Below the pieces are notes generated by a model. That model was not told the origin of the DNA. It saw only the letters and a list, made by a program, of their open reading frames with translations, and made no database searches. This document shows, piece after piece, positions 1 to 7,161 of a DNA stretch of 16,137 bases. Origin of the DNA: CAZUTK01 sp964623265 (GTDB lineage: Bacteria; Electryoneota; B3-LCP); the NCBI GenBank assembly GCA_964623265.1, contig CAZUTK010000063.1, positions 1-16,137 of the forward strand, given 5' to 3'. Each line of letters starts with the position of its first letter. Position 1 is the stretch's first letter. Made by a program: the position numbers and the translations under genes.

Positions 1-52
<52 letters not shown>

Positions 53-74
53 ATCAGTTCCAATATACGAAATT

Positions 75-103
75 CTCCGGTTTCTGTCAAGTGGAAGCCG
101 GAG
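75..103 (-). terminator. possible intrinsic terminator after the YceI gene
   Basis: CTCCGG at 75-80 pairs with CCGGAG at 98-103. After one mismatch the stem continues with three more pairs (TTC/GAA), leaving a 9-nt loop. It lies about 20 bp beyond the YceI stop codon and before the tRNA, where a terminator would be expected. On the minus strand the tail (AATTTCGT) is only weakly U-rich. The tail on the plus strand is better, but no plus-strand gene lies upstream. The hairpin is clear; its terminator role is inferred. Confidence 0.5.
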
Positions 104-121
104 GATTTTCTTCAACAATTC

Positions 122-706
122 CTACTTCTTCACCATCTCCAGGTCTATGTTGATGTACACATCATTTCCCACCAGCAATCCGCCGGTTTCCAGCGTTTGA
201 TTCCAGAGCAGCCCGAATTCGGTCCTGTCCAGTTTGGCAGACGCCGACACGCCGAAGCGCGTACCTCCCCAAGGATCCTTCTGCTGAGGCGTGATTTCGT
301 CAATGTTCACCGTGACTTCCCGAGTGACGCCGCGGATGGTGAGGTCGCCGATTACTTTGATGCCGTCGTCCGTCTTCTCAAATCGCTTGGATGCGAAAGT
401 CATCTGCGGGTATTTCTCGACGTCGAAAAAATCCGCGCTGCGCAGGTGAGTATCGCGTTTTTCATTGTCCGTGTCAATGCTCGCGGCTTCGATCATTGCT
501 CTGACGCTGGACTTGGCGAGATCCGCCTCATCGTAGTTCAGTTGCGCATCGAATTTTTCGAATCGCCCCTTCACGTTCGCGATCATCATATGTTTGACTC
601 GAAATGTGATGCCCGAGTGTTGCGGATCAATGCCCCATTCGGAAGTCGACGCAAACGACGCCGTCAAAACGAGAGCGATGAGGGACACTTGGATTGTGCG
701 GATCAT
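122..706 (-). CDS. YceI-family exported lipocalin-like protein
   Basis: This 194-residue protein belongs to the YceI family: periplasmic beta-barrel proteins of lipocalin-like fold that bind polyisoprenoid or other amphiphilic chains. Residues 1 to about 20 form a signal peptide with a hydrophobic core (VSLIALVLTASFA), so the mature protein should be exported. The mature part starts with the family pattern WGIDPQHSGITFRVKH, followed by VKGRFEKFDAQ, then a middle section with TDNEKRDTHLRSADFFDVEKYP, the DLTIRGVTREVTV strand, and the C-terminal strands RFGVSASAKLDRTEFGL. Length is normal for the family. The ATG is supported by GGAGG at 715-711, four bases upstream. Neighbours give no pathway hint: a tRNA lies downstream and an unrelated isomerase gene 230 bp upstream. 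The ligand in this organism is not known. Confidence 0.93.
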   Translation of the reverse strand: MIRTIQVSLIALVLTASFASTSEWGIDPQHSGITFRVKHMMIANVKGRFEKFDAQLNYDEADLAKSSVRAMIEAASIDTDNEKRDTHLRSADFFDVEKYPQMTFASKRFEKTDDGIKVIGDLTIRGVTREVTVNIDEITPQQKDPWGGTRFGVSASAKLDRTEFGLLWNQTLETGGLLVGNDVYINIDLEMVKK

Positions 707-936
707 ACAACCTCCAGAAAATGAAAATGTCCGTTTCTTTCGTAATACGCATAGAATTATCGGATCATTTGCCGGGCGCCGTTTACCAGCGGGGTCGTAA
801 GCGGTCGTTGGTTGATATTTATGTAGGAAAATTGAACAATGCGTATAGAACGGCTGTGATGATCATCGCGCGTCGCTCGCAGCGAACCGATTTTTTCACC
901 GGATTTGGTGAGTCGCAGCAAGGGGAAACGGATCCG

Positions 937-1737
937 TTAGGCGAGAATCTCTCGGCAGCGTTCCAGAGCCTGTTGCGCCCAATCTTGAGGCGCATCTTCG
1001 ATATCGGTCAAGTCAATCGTCAGATCGCCCCAGTAATTGTATTCCCGCAGCTTTCGCACCAGCCGGTGCAGATCCAAATGACCGTCGCCGGGCAGATAAC
1101 GTCCTAAATGATTTTTCCGGGCGTCACAAACGTGAGTATGCACGATGAAGGAGGACCACTCCTCGATCACGGCTGCAGCATCGCCTTCTGTCAGAGTTGC
1201 ATTCGCGAGATTTAAATTCAAGCCGAGCGGGGATCCTGCCATATGGCTCGCCAGCAGGGAAAATTCGTACATCCCGTTCAGTACGGTGTCGGGTTCCGGT
1301 TCCGCGGCGATCACCACGCCGGTGCCGTCTGCAGCTTTCAATAAATCTTCCAAAGCCTGAAATGAGGAACATCCCTGCGGATCTGCGGAAGTGGTTGGTG
1401 TGCCTACAACCAGCACGCGGCTGTTGAATTTCTGCGCGGCAGCCAGAGCTTCTTTCTGCTTCCTATAAAAAGTCGCAGGATCATCTGTTTTCCCGTGATA
1501 GCTGACCGAGCTAAGACGCAGATTATACTTTTTCAACAGATCCAGCACGGCGGCGATTTTTTCATCGGTGAGGTTGGCGGGATCCAAATCCGGATGTTCC
1601 AAGCAGAATTCGACCGACCTATAGCCGATTTTAGCGAGAGTTTTCAGCGACTTATCCAGAGACCATTTGCGGAATCCGGAGAGGCGAAACCCCAGCTTTT
1701 CCATCTCGGATATATTCGTGGTTTCCAACCCCATCAT
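937..1737 (-). CDS. sugar phosphate isomerase/epimerase-like TIM-barrel protein
   Basis: This 266-residue protein resembles the xylose-isomerase-like TIM barrel (AP endonuclease family 2) superfamily, whose members are metal-dependent sugar isomerases, epimerases or related enzymes. Visible elements are the first strand LGFRLSGF, the repeated helix/strand pattern (IGYRSVEFCLEHPDL, YNLRLSSVSYHG, SRVLVVGTPTT), an acidic strand AAEPEPD with a likely metal-binding Glu146, and HTHVCDAR with His200/His202 followed by GDGHLDL. Two usual ligand positions look altered: the strand after Glu146 reads GLNLNLANA, and the final strand reads TIDLTD where a Glu is common. The start at 1737 is chosen because it forms an ATGA overlap with a small upstream ORF and has GGAGG seven bases upstream; ATG at 1734 or 1704 are alternatives. 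Cytosolic by sequence. Substrate unknown. Confidence 0.85.
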   Translation of the reverse strand: MMGLETTNISEMEKLGFRLSGFRKWSLDKSLKTLAKIGYRSVEFCLEHPDLDPANLTDEKIAAVLDLLKKYNLRLSSVSYHGKTDDPATFYRKQKEALAAAQKFNSRVLVVGTPTTSADPQGCSSFQALEDLLKAADGTGVVIAAEPEPDTVLNGMYEFSLLASHMAGSPLGLNLNLANATLTEGDAAAVIEEWSSFIVHTHVCDARKNHLGRYLPGDGHLDLHRLVRKLREYNYWGDLTIDLTDIEDAPQDWAQQALERCREILA

Positions 1738-1907
1738 TTCATTACCTCCACGTCTGAAACTCCCTTCCCAGAAGTTTTTAGCTGTCCGGAAACGACTGCA
1801 TCGGCGTCGCCGGGTGCAACGACCGTCGTCGAATGGTGGACTTCAGCTTCCAGAAATCCTTCGCGCGGGTTCAGCGGCTCGAGGATCGAGGAAAGCTGCG
1901 GCTTCAT
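1734..1907 (-). CDS. small hypothetical protein (57 aa), coupled to the downstream isomerase-like gene
   Basis: A 57-codon frame runs ATG-AAG-CCG at 1907 to TGA at 1734, giving MKPQLSSILEPLNPREG followed by FLEAEVHHSTTVVAPGDADA and ending SGKGVSDVEVMK. It resembles a real gene in three ways. The TGA overlaps the downstream ATG as ATGA. Codons are rich in G or C at the third position, like the neighbouring genes. The region is also clearly more GC-rich than the leader before it. Against it, no Shine-Dalgarno site precedes the ATG (an in-frame TGA sits directly before it), so initiation is uncertain. It has no signal peptide, membrane segment, cysteine motif or recognisable domain. The predicted chain looks soluble, partly beta-strand, with a HHSTTVV segment. 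It could be a small partner of the isomerase-like protein or a non-translated leader. I do not recognise the family. Confidence 0.5.
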   Translation of the reverse strand: MKPQLSSILEPLNPREGFLEAEVHHSTTVVAPGDADAVVSGQLKTSGKGVSDVEVMK

Positions 1908-2079
1908 TCACAGCAGGTTGAACAAACCGGAGTACGGTGTAAATGATTTGAAAGAAGAGGGCGGGTGAAAAGGTTGGAAACGCGTCCGTTCCGCACAGAC
2001 ATAGAGTAGAAACACTGTAGAAAAAAGTGCCGACAAAGCAGATCTTATGACCCACTGAAGAAAAAGTAATGCAAATTTT

Positions 2080-2108
2080 AATGTAACAAAAACTTCATTC
2101 GTTGTCAA
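2080..2108 (-). promoter_or_regulatory. sigma-70-type promoter for the minus-strand pair
   Basis: On the minus strand TTGACA (2108-2103) and TACATT (2085-2080) are separated by exactly 17 bases. This is a full-consensus -35 box with a good -10 box in an AT-rich stretch. Transcription would start near 2073 and leave a leader of about 165 nt before the small ORF at 1907. Its existence supports the 57-aa ORF plus isomerase-like gene as a transcription unit separate from the YceI gene. Confidence 0.65.
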
Positions 2109-2155
2109 GCACTTTTTTATTTAGAGCAATTTTTTCGGCAGCGTCAGATTGTGTC

Positions 2156-2192
2156 GAATGGGCGCTGCGCATTTGCATCGGCTCTCCCATTC
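2156..2192. repeat. inverted repeat / hairpin between the divergent promoters
   Basis: GAATGGG at 2156-2162 and CCCATTC at 2186-2192 form a perfect 7-bp stem with a 23-nt spacer. There is no U tract on either side, so it is not an obvious intrinsic terminator. It could be a protein-binding site serving one or both divergent promoters, or chance. Confidence 0.3.
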
Positions 2193-2292
2193 TGATACCA
2201 GTAATTCGCAAAAAAAATTTCTGTGTTGGAACGGGGTTGGATCCGCTTTTTTTCCGGTCTTTCTAATCAATTGCTATCCCCCTATTTTCGGC

Positions 2293-2321
2293 TTGACTTG
2301 TCGGTTTATTTTCCGTATTTT
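2293..2321 (+). promoter_or_regulatory. sigma-70-type promoter of the EF-G-like gene and block
   Basis: TTGACT at 2293-2298 and TATTTT at 2316-2321 are spaced by 17 bases. The predicted start near 2328 leaves a leader of about 30 nt before the TTG start codon. The next clear intergenic spaces on this strand are small until 13583, so this promoter may serve a long block, although internal promoters cannot be excluded. Confidence 0.55.
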
Positions 2322-2346
2322 CTTACCGATTGAATCCTAACCATAT

Positions 2347-2361
2347 AGGAGGAGTCCTTTG
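2347..2361 (+). promoter_or_regulatory. strong ribosome binding site with TTG start codon
   Basis: AGGAGG at 2347-2352 lies six bases before TTG at 2359-2361. This near-perfect spacing, and the immediate appearance of the conserved KEIRNIALIGHSGAGKT N-terminus, fix the start at an unusual TTG codon. The next in-frame ATG codons lie inside the GTPase domain. Confidence 0.8.
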
Positions 2362-4440
2362 TCCGGTAAAGAAATCCGCAATATCGCCCTGATTGGTCAT
2401 TCCGGGGCGGGCAAGACGGCGCTTTCCGAAGCCATGCTGTTTGCCATGGGTGCAGTTGACCGCCTCGGCCGTATCGAAGAAGGGAACACCGCGTCCGATT
2501 ATCAAAAAGATGAGATCGAACGCCGCATCTCCATTTCAGCCACCCCGTTGCACGCCGAATATTCCGGCGTGAAGATCAACATTATTGACACCCCCGGGTT
2601 CAGCGATTTTTCCTCAGAAGTGCGCGCTGCTCTGCGCGTCGTGGACGCCGCCGTCGTCGTGGTGGATGCCCTGACGGGTCCTGAAGTCGGCACCGAGATG
2701 GTCTGGAAATACGCGCAGGAACGCGGAGTGCCTCGCGCCATCTTCATCAATCGTCTCGATAAAGAGCACGTTTCTTATGATAAGTCTCTGGCAGCCGTGA
2801 AGGAAATTTTCGGAGCCGGCATTGTAGCCCTGCAGTTCCCTCTCGGCGAAGGACCTGGCTTCGGCAAGCTCGTGGATTTGATCACCGGGAAATCCTACGC
2901 TTACAAAGCCGGCCAGTTCAAAGGTCAGGAAGGTGAAATCCCTGCTGAAGCTAAATCCAAATACGACGAGTTTCTTCAAGCGATGATGGAATCGGTCGCA
3001 GAAACCGACGAAGAATTACTGAACCAGTATTGCGAAAATGGCAGCTTAAACCGGGAGCAGCTGCTGACGGGCTTGCGCAAGGGATTCGCCGGCGGCGCCC
3101 TGGCGCCGGTGTTCTGTGGATCGGCGTTTTACCCCGCTATGGTGGACCGGCTGCTGACCGCCATCGTCGAATTCTTTCCCTCCGCGAATCAGCGGCCTCC
3201 GGTGAAAGGAGTCCGTCCCGACAGCAGTCAGGAATTGACTCGCAGTTCTGCGGATGGAACCACCACCGCCTTCATCTTCAAGACCGTCAGCGAACAGCAT
3301 CTGGGCGAACTGAGCTTCTTCCGAGTTTTTTCCGGCGAAATCAAATCCGGCGGCGAAATCTACAACGCGACTCAAAAGGTGACCGAAAAGGTCGGTCAAC
3401 TCTACACCATGAGCGGCAAGGTTCGCAAGACCGTGGACCAAGTCGGCTGCGGCGACATCGGCGCACTGGTGAAGTTGAAGAACACGCACACCGGCGATAC
3501 TCTCTGCGATCCCCGGGATCCCATCGTCCTGCCTCCGGTCGTGATTCCCGATCCGGTGCATCGCATCGCCGTTTCCCCGCGCGCCAAGGGGGATGAGGAG
3601 AAGCTCTCCACGGGCTTGCACGCCCTGCACGAAGAAGACCCTTCCTTCATCGTTTCGTATGATCCAGAACTGAAGCAGACCATCGTCGCCGGTCAGGGCG
3701 AACTGCATCTCAACATCATCCTAAAAAGATTGAAGGATAAATTCGGCGTGGATGTGGATACCGAACCGCCCCGCATCCCTTATCGTGAAACCATCCGCAA
3801 GACTGCGGAAGGGCAGGGTAAGTATAAGAAGCAGACGGGCGGCCGCGGTCAATACGGCGACGTCTGGTTAAAACTGGAGCCGCTTCCCCGCGGTTCGAAG
3901 GATCCGCTGGAGTTCGTGGACGCCATCGTAGGCGGTGTGGTGCCGGGAAAATTCATACCGGCGGTGGAAAAGGGGATCCGCGGAGCGATGGAGGAAGGAG
4001 TCATCGCCGGTTATCCGGTCGTGGACGTCAAGGCGACGTTGTATGATGGATCGTATCACGACGTGGATTCATCGGAAATGGCGTTCAAAATCGCCGCCTC
4101 TATGGGATTCAAGAAAATCTTCAAGGAATGCAATCCGGTGATTCTCGAGCCCATTTACGACATTGAAGTCACCGTGCCGGAAGAGTATATGGGAGATGTC
4201 ATGGGCGATATCTCCGGGCGGCGAGGTAAAATTCAGGGGATGGATCACGAAGGCAAATTCCAGATCATCAAGGCCAAACTGCCGCTCGCAGAACTGGCAT
4301 CCTACTCCATTACCTTGAGATCTATGACGTCGGGTCGCGGCATCTTCCGTATGAAGTTCAGCCATTACGAACCGGTGCCTCACGACGTTCAGGAAAAACT
4401 GGTCGCTGACTACGAAGCAAGGCGCGAAGAGGGGCTGTAA
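2359..4440 (+). CDS. fusA: elongation factor G-like translational GTPase (EF-G2-type paralogue)
   Basis: This 693-residue protein has the full EF-G layout: GTPase domain with G' insert (about 1-265), domain II starting near the ADGTTTAFIFKT segment, then domains III, IV and V ending in SMTSGRGIFRMKFSHYEPVP. EF-G binds the ribosome and drives translocation or recycling with GTP. The GTP-binding motifs differ from standard EF-G. The P-loop is GHSGAGKT (13-20), not AHIDAGKT. Switch I reads ERRISIS (54-60), with Ser58 where Thr is usual. G3 is DTPGFSDF (77-84), so the catalytic His of DTPGHVDF is Phe81. G4 is NRLD (131-134). These features match the EF-G2/EF-G-like subgroup rather than the main housekeeping factor, which may be encoded elsewhere. 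It stands outside an S12-S7-fusA-tuf operon. Four bases separate it from the next gene. The symbol reflects the family only. Confidence 0.92.
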   Translation: MSGKEIRNIALIGHSGAGKTALSEAMLFAMGAVDRLGRIEEGNTASDYQKDEIERRISISATPLHAEYSGVKINIIDTPGFSDFSSEVRAALRVVDAAVVVVDALTGPEVGTEMVWKYAQERGVPRAIFINRLDKEHVSYDKSLAAVKEIFGAGIVALQFPLGEGPGFGKLVDLITGKSYAYKAGQFKGQEGEIPAEAKSKYDEFLQAMMESVAETDEELLNQYCENGSLNREQLLTGLRKGFAGGALAPVFCGSAFYPAMVDRLLTAIVEFFPSANQRPPVKGVRPDSSQELTRSSADGTTTAFIFKTVSEQHLGELSFFRVFSGEIKSGGEIYNATQKVTEKVGQLYTMSGKVRKTVDQVGCGDIGALVKLKNTHTGDTLCDPRDPIVLPPVVIPDPVHRIAVSPRAKGDEEKLSTGLHALHEEDPSFIVSYDPELKQTIVAGQGELHLNIILKRLKDKFGVDVDTEPPRIPYRETIRKTAEGQGKYKKQTGGRGQYGDVWLKLEPLPRGSKDPLEFVDAIVGGVVPGKFIPAVEKGIRGAMEEGVIAGYPVVDVKATLYDGSYHDVDSSEMAFKIAASMGFKKIFKECNPVILEPIYDIEVTVPEEYMGDVMGDISGRRGKIQGMDHEGKFQIIKAKLPLAELASYSITLRSMTSGRGIFRMKFSHYEPVPHDVQEKLVADYEARREEGL

Positions 4441-4444
4441 TCCT

Positions 4445-5524
4445 ATGACCCGCTGCGCGAAATGCGTCCTGCCCGCCGAAGAAGGGCAAAATGAGACGTT
4501 CGCCGCGGGAAATATCCTGGATGAACACGGAGTTTGTCTCCATTGTAGATCGTACCGACCGGTCGAGTATCAGGGCGAAGAAGCGCTTTTGCGGATTCTG
4601 AATGAGTCCCGCGGCAAAGGGCGTTACGATTGCATCGTCAACGTCAGCGGAGGCCGTGACAGCGCTTATACCCTTCTTTCGCTGGTGAAGGATTATAAGC
4701 TGCGAGTCTTAGCGGTGAATTATGCCAACCCCTTCACCGATCCGCAGGCGAAGAAGAACATCGAAAATATGGTGCGCATTCTAGGAGTTGACTTTCATCA
4801 ATTCCGCCTTCGCCGTCAAATCCACGAGCGGATGTTGCGCAACAACTTTGCGGCATTGTTGAAGCGACCTTCTCCCGCCCTGGTGCCCGCCATCTGCATC
4901 GGCTGCAAAATTATCTGGCCCACGATCCTGAAGATTGCTCGCAGCCACGGTGTACGCTGCATCGTGAACGGTGGAAATCCCTTTGAATACACCTCGTTCA
5001 AGAAGCTGCTTCTGGGCATCCCGGATGACGCCGACCTGAAGAGGACTTATTGGGCGAATTTCAAGGGATTGGCGCGCGAAACGCTGCAAAATCCGGCTTT
5101 CATAAAGCCGTCGCTGCTTCCCGTTACGCTGAAAGGTTTCCTTTTCAGCAATCCCTATGCCCTCGGTTCCCGTATGTGTGGGCGGGGAATCCGGTTTGCG
5201 GATTTTTTCCATTTTGTGCCCTGGGTAAGAGAACAAGTGTTGAACCGCATCCGCTCGGAATTGGATTGGGACTACCCGCAAACCCTGCATTCCGACTGGC
5301 GTTTCGACTGTCAGATCGCCCATCTGAAAGACTATCTTTATCTGAAGATGTTGGGCGTGACCGAGAAGGATGACTTTTACGCGAAACTGGTGCGCGAAAA
5401 ACAAATCACCCGGGAAGACGCTCTGGCTCGTTTGGAACAGGAAAACCGAATCCCGATGGATATCATTCGGTCTCTCTTCGCTTCCTTAGAACTCGAGTGG
5501 AAAGACCCCTGGAGCGAATCTTGA
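4445..5524 (+). CDS. N-acetyl sugar amidotransferase-like PP-loop ATPase (WbpG/PseA family)
   Basis: This 359-residue cytosolic protein resembles the WbpG/PseA N-acetyl sugar amidotransferases, which use ATP and ammonia to turn an acetamido group of a nucleotide sugar into an amidine during surface glycan synthesis. It starts with the family's zinc-like cysteine pairs C4-xx-C7 (RCAKCVLP) and C31-xx-C34 (GVCLHCRSY). The PP-loop VNVSGGRDS is at 65-73. A third pair follows, ICIGC at C151 and C154, then VNGGNPFEY (about 174-182). The C-terminal part has DWRFDCQIAHLKDY and a REKQITREDAL helix, both typical of the family. Known members act with HisH- and HisF-like partners that supply ammonia; none is next to this gene. 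It follows the EF-G-like gene by four bases, so translation is probably coupled, and a glycosyltransferase gene follows. Another PP-loop amidation or thiolation substrate is possible. Confidence 0.8.
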   Translation: MTRCAKCVLPAEEGQNETFAAGNILDEHGVCLHCRSYRPVEYQGEEALLRILNESRGKGRYDCIVNVSGGRDSAYTLLSLVKDYKLRVLAVNYANPFTDPQAKKNIENMVRILGVDFHQFRLRRQIHERMLRNNFAALLKRPSPALVPAICIGCKIIWPTILKIARSHGVRCIVNGGNPFEYTSFKKLLLGIPDDADLKRTYWANFKGLARETLQNPAFIKPSLLPVTLKGFLFSNPYALGSRMCGRGIRFADFFHFVPWVREQVLNRIRSELDWDYPQTLHSDWRFDCQIAHLKDYLYLKMLGVTEKDDFYAKLVREKQITREDALARLEQENRIPMDIIRSLFASLELEWKDPWSES

Positions 5525-5562
5525 TGCTCAACATCTTTTCGGCTCCGTTGGATTGAATAAGT

Positions 5563-7068
5563 ATGAACCGAGAGGATGAGATCCGGCGTAATGATGATTT
5601 CTTGCAACGAGCGGAGATCCGGGCGACTTTCATCATCATCATTCTCGGGTTTGTGGTTCTGCGGTTTTTCAATCTGGGAGCCGATTTTCCGGGGAACTAC
5701 ACGAAGTCCGGCGCTCTTTACACTGATGAAGGAGCCTACTGCGGTGCGGCGGTCGCCTGTCTGTTGACCGGAAACTGGCATATAGACGGCGATTTTAATC
5801 CGGCGGCGAGCCTGCCGGTGTTTCAAATCGCGCAGTATGCTTCCTTCAAACTGTTTGGTCTTTCGCTGGAAACCGCACGGCGGACGGAGCTTTTCTTTTT
5901 CGTGCTGCTTTTGATTGCGCTGTATTTGCTCATCACGCATTATCAGGGTGCAGGAATCGCTCTGCCGGCGCTAGCGCTCATCTGCGTCAACTACAATATG
6001 TTTGTCTATAGCCGGGTGGCGTTTCTCGAAATCCCGATGTGCTTCTTCGTCGTGCTCGGCCTTTGGATCACAGCGCATCATTGGAAGCGGAACCATTTGC
6101 TCTTTACGGCTCTCGCAACAGCGGCGTTTATGCTGGGGGTTCTCACGAAGACGATCGCGGTCTTCGCTTTTCCCCTGCTGATCTTCGTCATCTTGACGAA
6201 GCCGATCCGATCGAGGGAAAAGTGGCGGGAAATCGGGGTGGTTGCAGCGGTCGCGCTCGCATTCTCATTACTATACTATTTGATCCTGGCGAAGCCGCAT
6301 TGGATGGACGTTCAACTCTATTATTCGACGAACATCTTCACGCGCACGCAGATGTCTTTGGGAGGGATGATTCGGGCTTTCGTCAAAGGGATCTTTTACG
6401 GGCATCGGATCGGCACTCTGCTGTATCCTCTGTTCATCTTCAGTGCGGTGTACCTATTGCTTCGGGAAAGAAGAAATCTTCGCAATCCTCTGTTCTGGCT
6501 CGCGATCTTCTGGTTCATCTTATATCTTGGCTTAATCGCCAGTCAGAATTACGTCCCGCCGCGCTACTATACGCCTCTGGTCGTGCCGGCGGTGATACCA
6601 CCAGCGCTGGCGTTTGCTCGCGCGCTGCGCGACCGGCGAACTTCACGGATAGCTTGGGTTATCGGTGCGGCGATTGCCGCCTGCATCCTTTTCGAAGGGG
6701 TTCGAATCGTTCAGGCGGCGGCGGAACCGCATTACACCTGGCGGGAAATGTCGCAGGATGTGAATCAGAAAATTGCGGCGAAAGCTGGTGACTTGCGCGA
6801 TGCGGTTATCCTCAGCCGTTTCGGGAGTTCCATTTCGCTTTCGACTGGGATCTTTTCCATCACCGAGCATTTGGGAACAATCAGCCTAGATGAGAAGATA
6901 ATTAGATACCATCCGGATTTTTACATCTGCTTGGGCGAGATCAAAGCCGACATCGCCGCTGTGCTGCAAAAGCATGATCTCGACGCCGTTCAGCTTGCCT
7001 CGTACGATGTGTTCGGAAATTATTACACGGGTGAACCGGTGACCCTTTACTCTTTGCAATCGAAATAG
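5563..7068 (+). CDS. membrane glycosyltransferase of GT-C type (GT39/ArnT/PMT-like)
   Basis: This 501-residue polytopic membrane protein looks like a GT-C glycosyltransferase that moves sugars from polyprenyl-phosphate carriers. The first membrane segment (about 22-36, FIIIILGFVVLRFF) is followed by a periplasmic loop with YTDEGAYC, where Asp55/Glu56 match the acidic catalytic motif of ArnT/PMT-type enzymes. Roughly ten further hydrophobic segments run to about residue 390, and a hydrophilic domain of about 110 residues ends the protein (REMSQDVNQK to YSLQSK). The start at 5563 is the first ATG after an in-frame TGA at 5554; there is no clear Shine-Dalgarno site. It lies 38 bp after the amidotransferase-like gene and upstream of an O-antigen ligase-like gene, which supports a role in envelope glycan or glycolipid modification. 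Acceptor and donor are unknown. Confidence 0.82.
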   Translation: MNREDEIRRNDDFLQRAEIRATFIIIILGFVVLRFFNLGADFPGNYTKSGALYTDEGAYCGAAVACLLTGNWHIDGDFNPAASLPVFQIAQYASFKLFGLSLETARRTELFFFVLLLIALYLLITHYQGAGIALPALALICVNYNMFVYSRVAFLEIPMCFFVVLGLWITAHHWKRNHLLFTALATAAFMLGVLTKTIAVFAFPLLIFVILTKPIRSREKWREIGVVAAVALAFSLLYYLILAKPHWMDVQLYYSTNIFTRTQMSLGGMIRAFVKGIFYGHRIGTLLYPLFIFSAVYLLLRERRNLRNPLFWLAIFWFILYLGLIASQNYVPPRYYTPLVVPAVIPPALAFARALRDRRTSRIAWVIGAAIAACILFEGVRIVQAAAEPHYTWREMSQDVNQKIAAKAGDLRDAVILSRFGSSISLSTGIFSITEHLGTISLDEKIIRYHPDFYICLGEIKADIAAVLQKHDLDAVQLASYDVFGNYYTGEPVTLYSLQSK

Positions 7069-7161
7069 TGTCAAGATCAGAAATATTTGCAGATGACTTC
7101 CAGAAACAATCCCAATCACGATGACCTAAAGGACCGAACGGGGAAGGTCACCGGACATATC

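Larger units (their letters stand above)
1908..2358. other. divergent intergenic region with two promoters
   Basis: This 451-bp gap separates the minus-strand block from the plus-strand block. It is markedly AT-rich between about 2000 and 2150. It holds one promoter-like site on each strand (2080-2108 minus, 2293-2321 plus), a hairpin at 2156-2192, and long leaders: roughly 165 nt before the 57-aa ORF and about 30 nt before the EF-G-like gene. Reading frames of 60-70 codons exist here on both strands, but they overlap promoter elements, lack ribosome binding sites and give no protein-like composition, so I call none of them. Confidence 0.6.

Noticed and set aside
873..897. TCGCTCGCAGCGA hairpin followed by a T run on the plus strand
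   Set aside because: No plus-strand gene ends nearby. The stem is only five pairs, and on the minus strand, where the genes are, the T run is on the wrong side.
1843..2108. Minus-strand reading frames of 66 and 70 codons upstream of the isomerase-like gene
   Set aside because: They lack ribosome sites, and the 66-codon frame begins within the -35 box of the likely promoter. The composition is that of AT-rich non-coding DNA. The 57-codon frame in a third phase fits the codon bias better.
3030..3708. Frames of about 190-220 codons on both strands inside the EF-G-like gene
   Set aside because: They lie entirely inside a well-conserved gene, are rich in Arg/Ser or His/Arg as expected for shadow frames, and have no ribosome sites.
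5524..5556. ATG overlapping the amidotransferase stop (ATG at 5524) as a start for the glycosyltransferase
   Set aside because: The frame meets TGA after ten codons, at 5554-5556, so the glycosyltransferase must start at 5563 or later.
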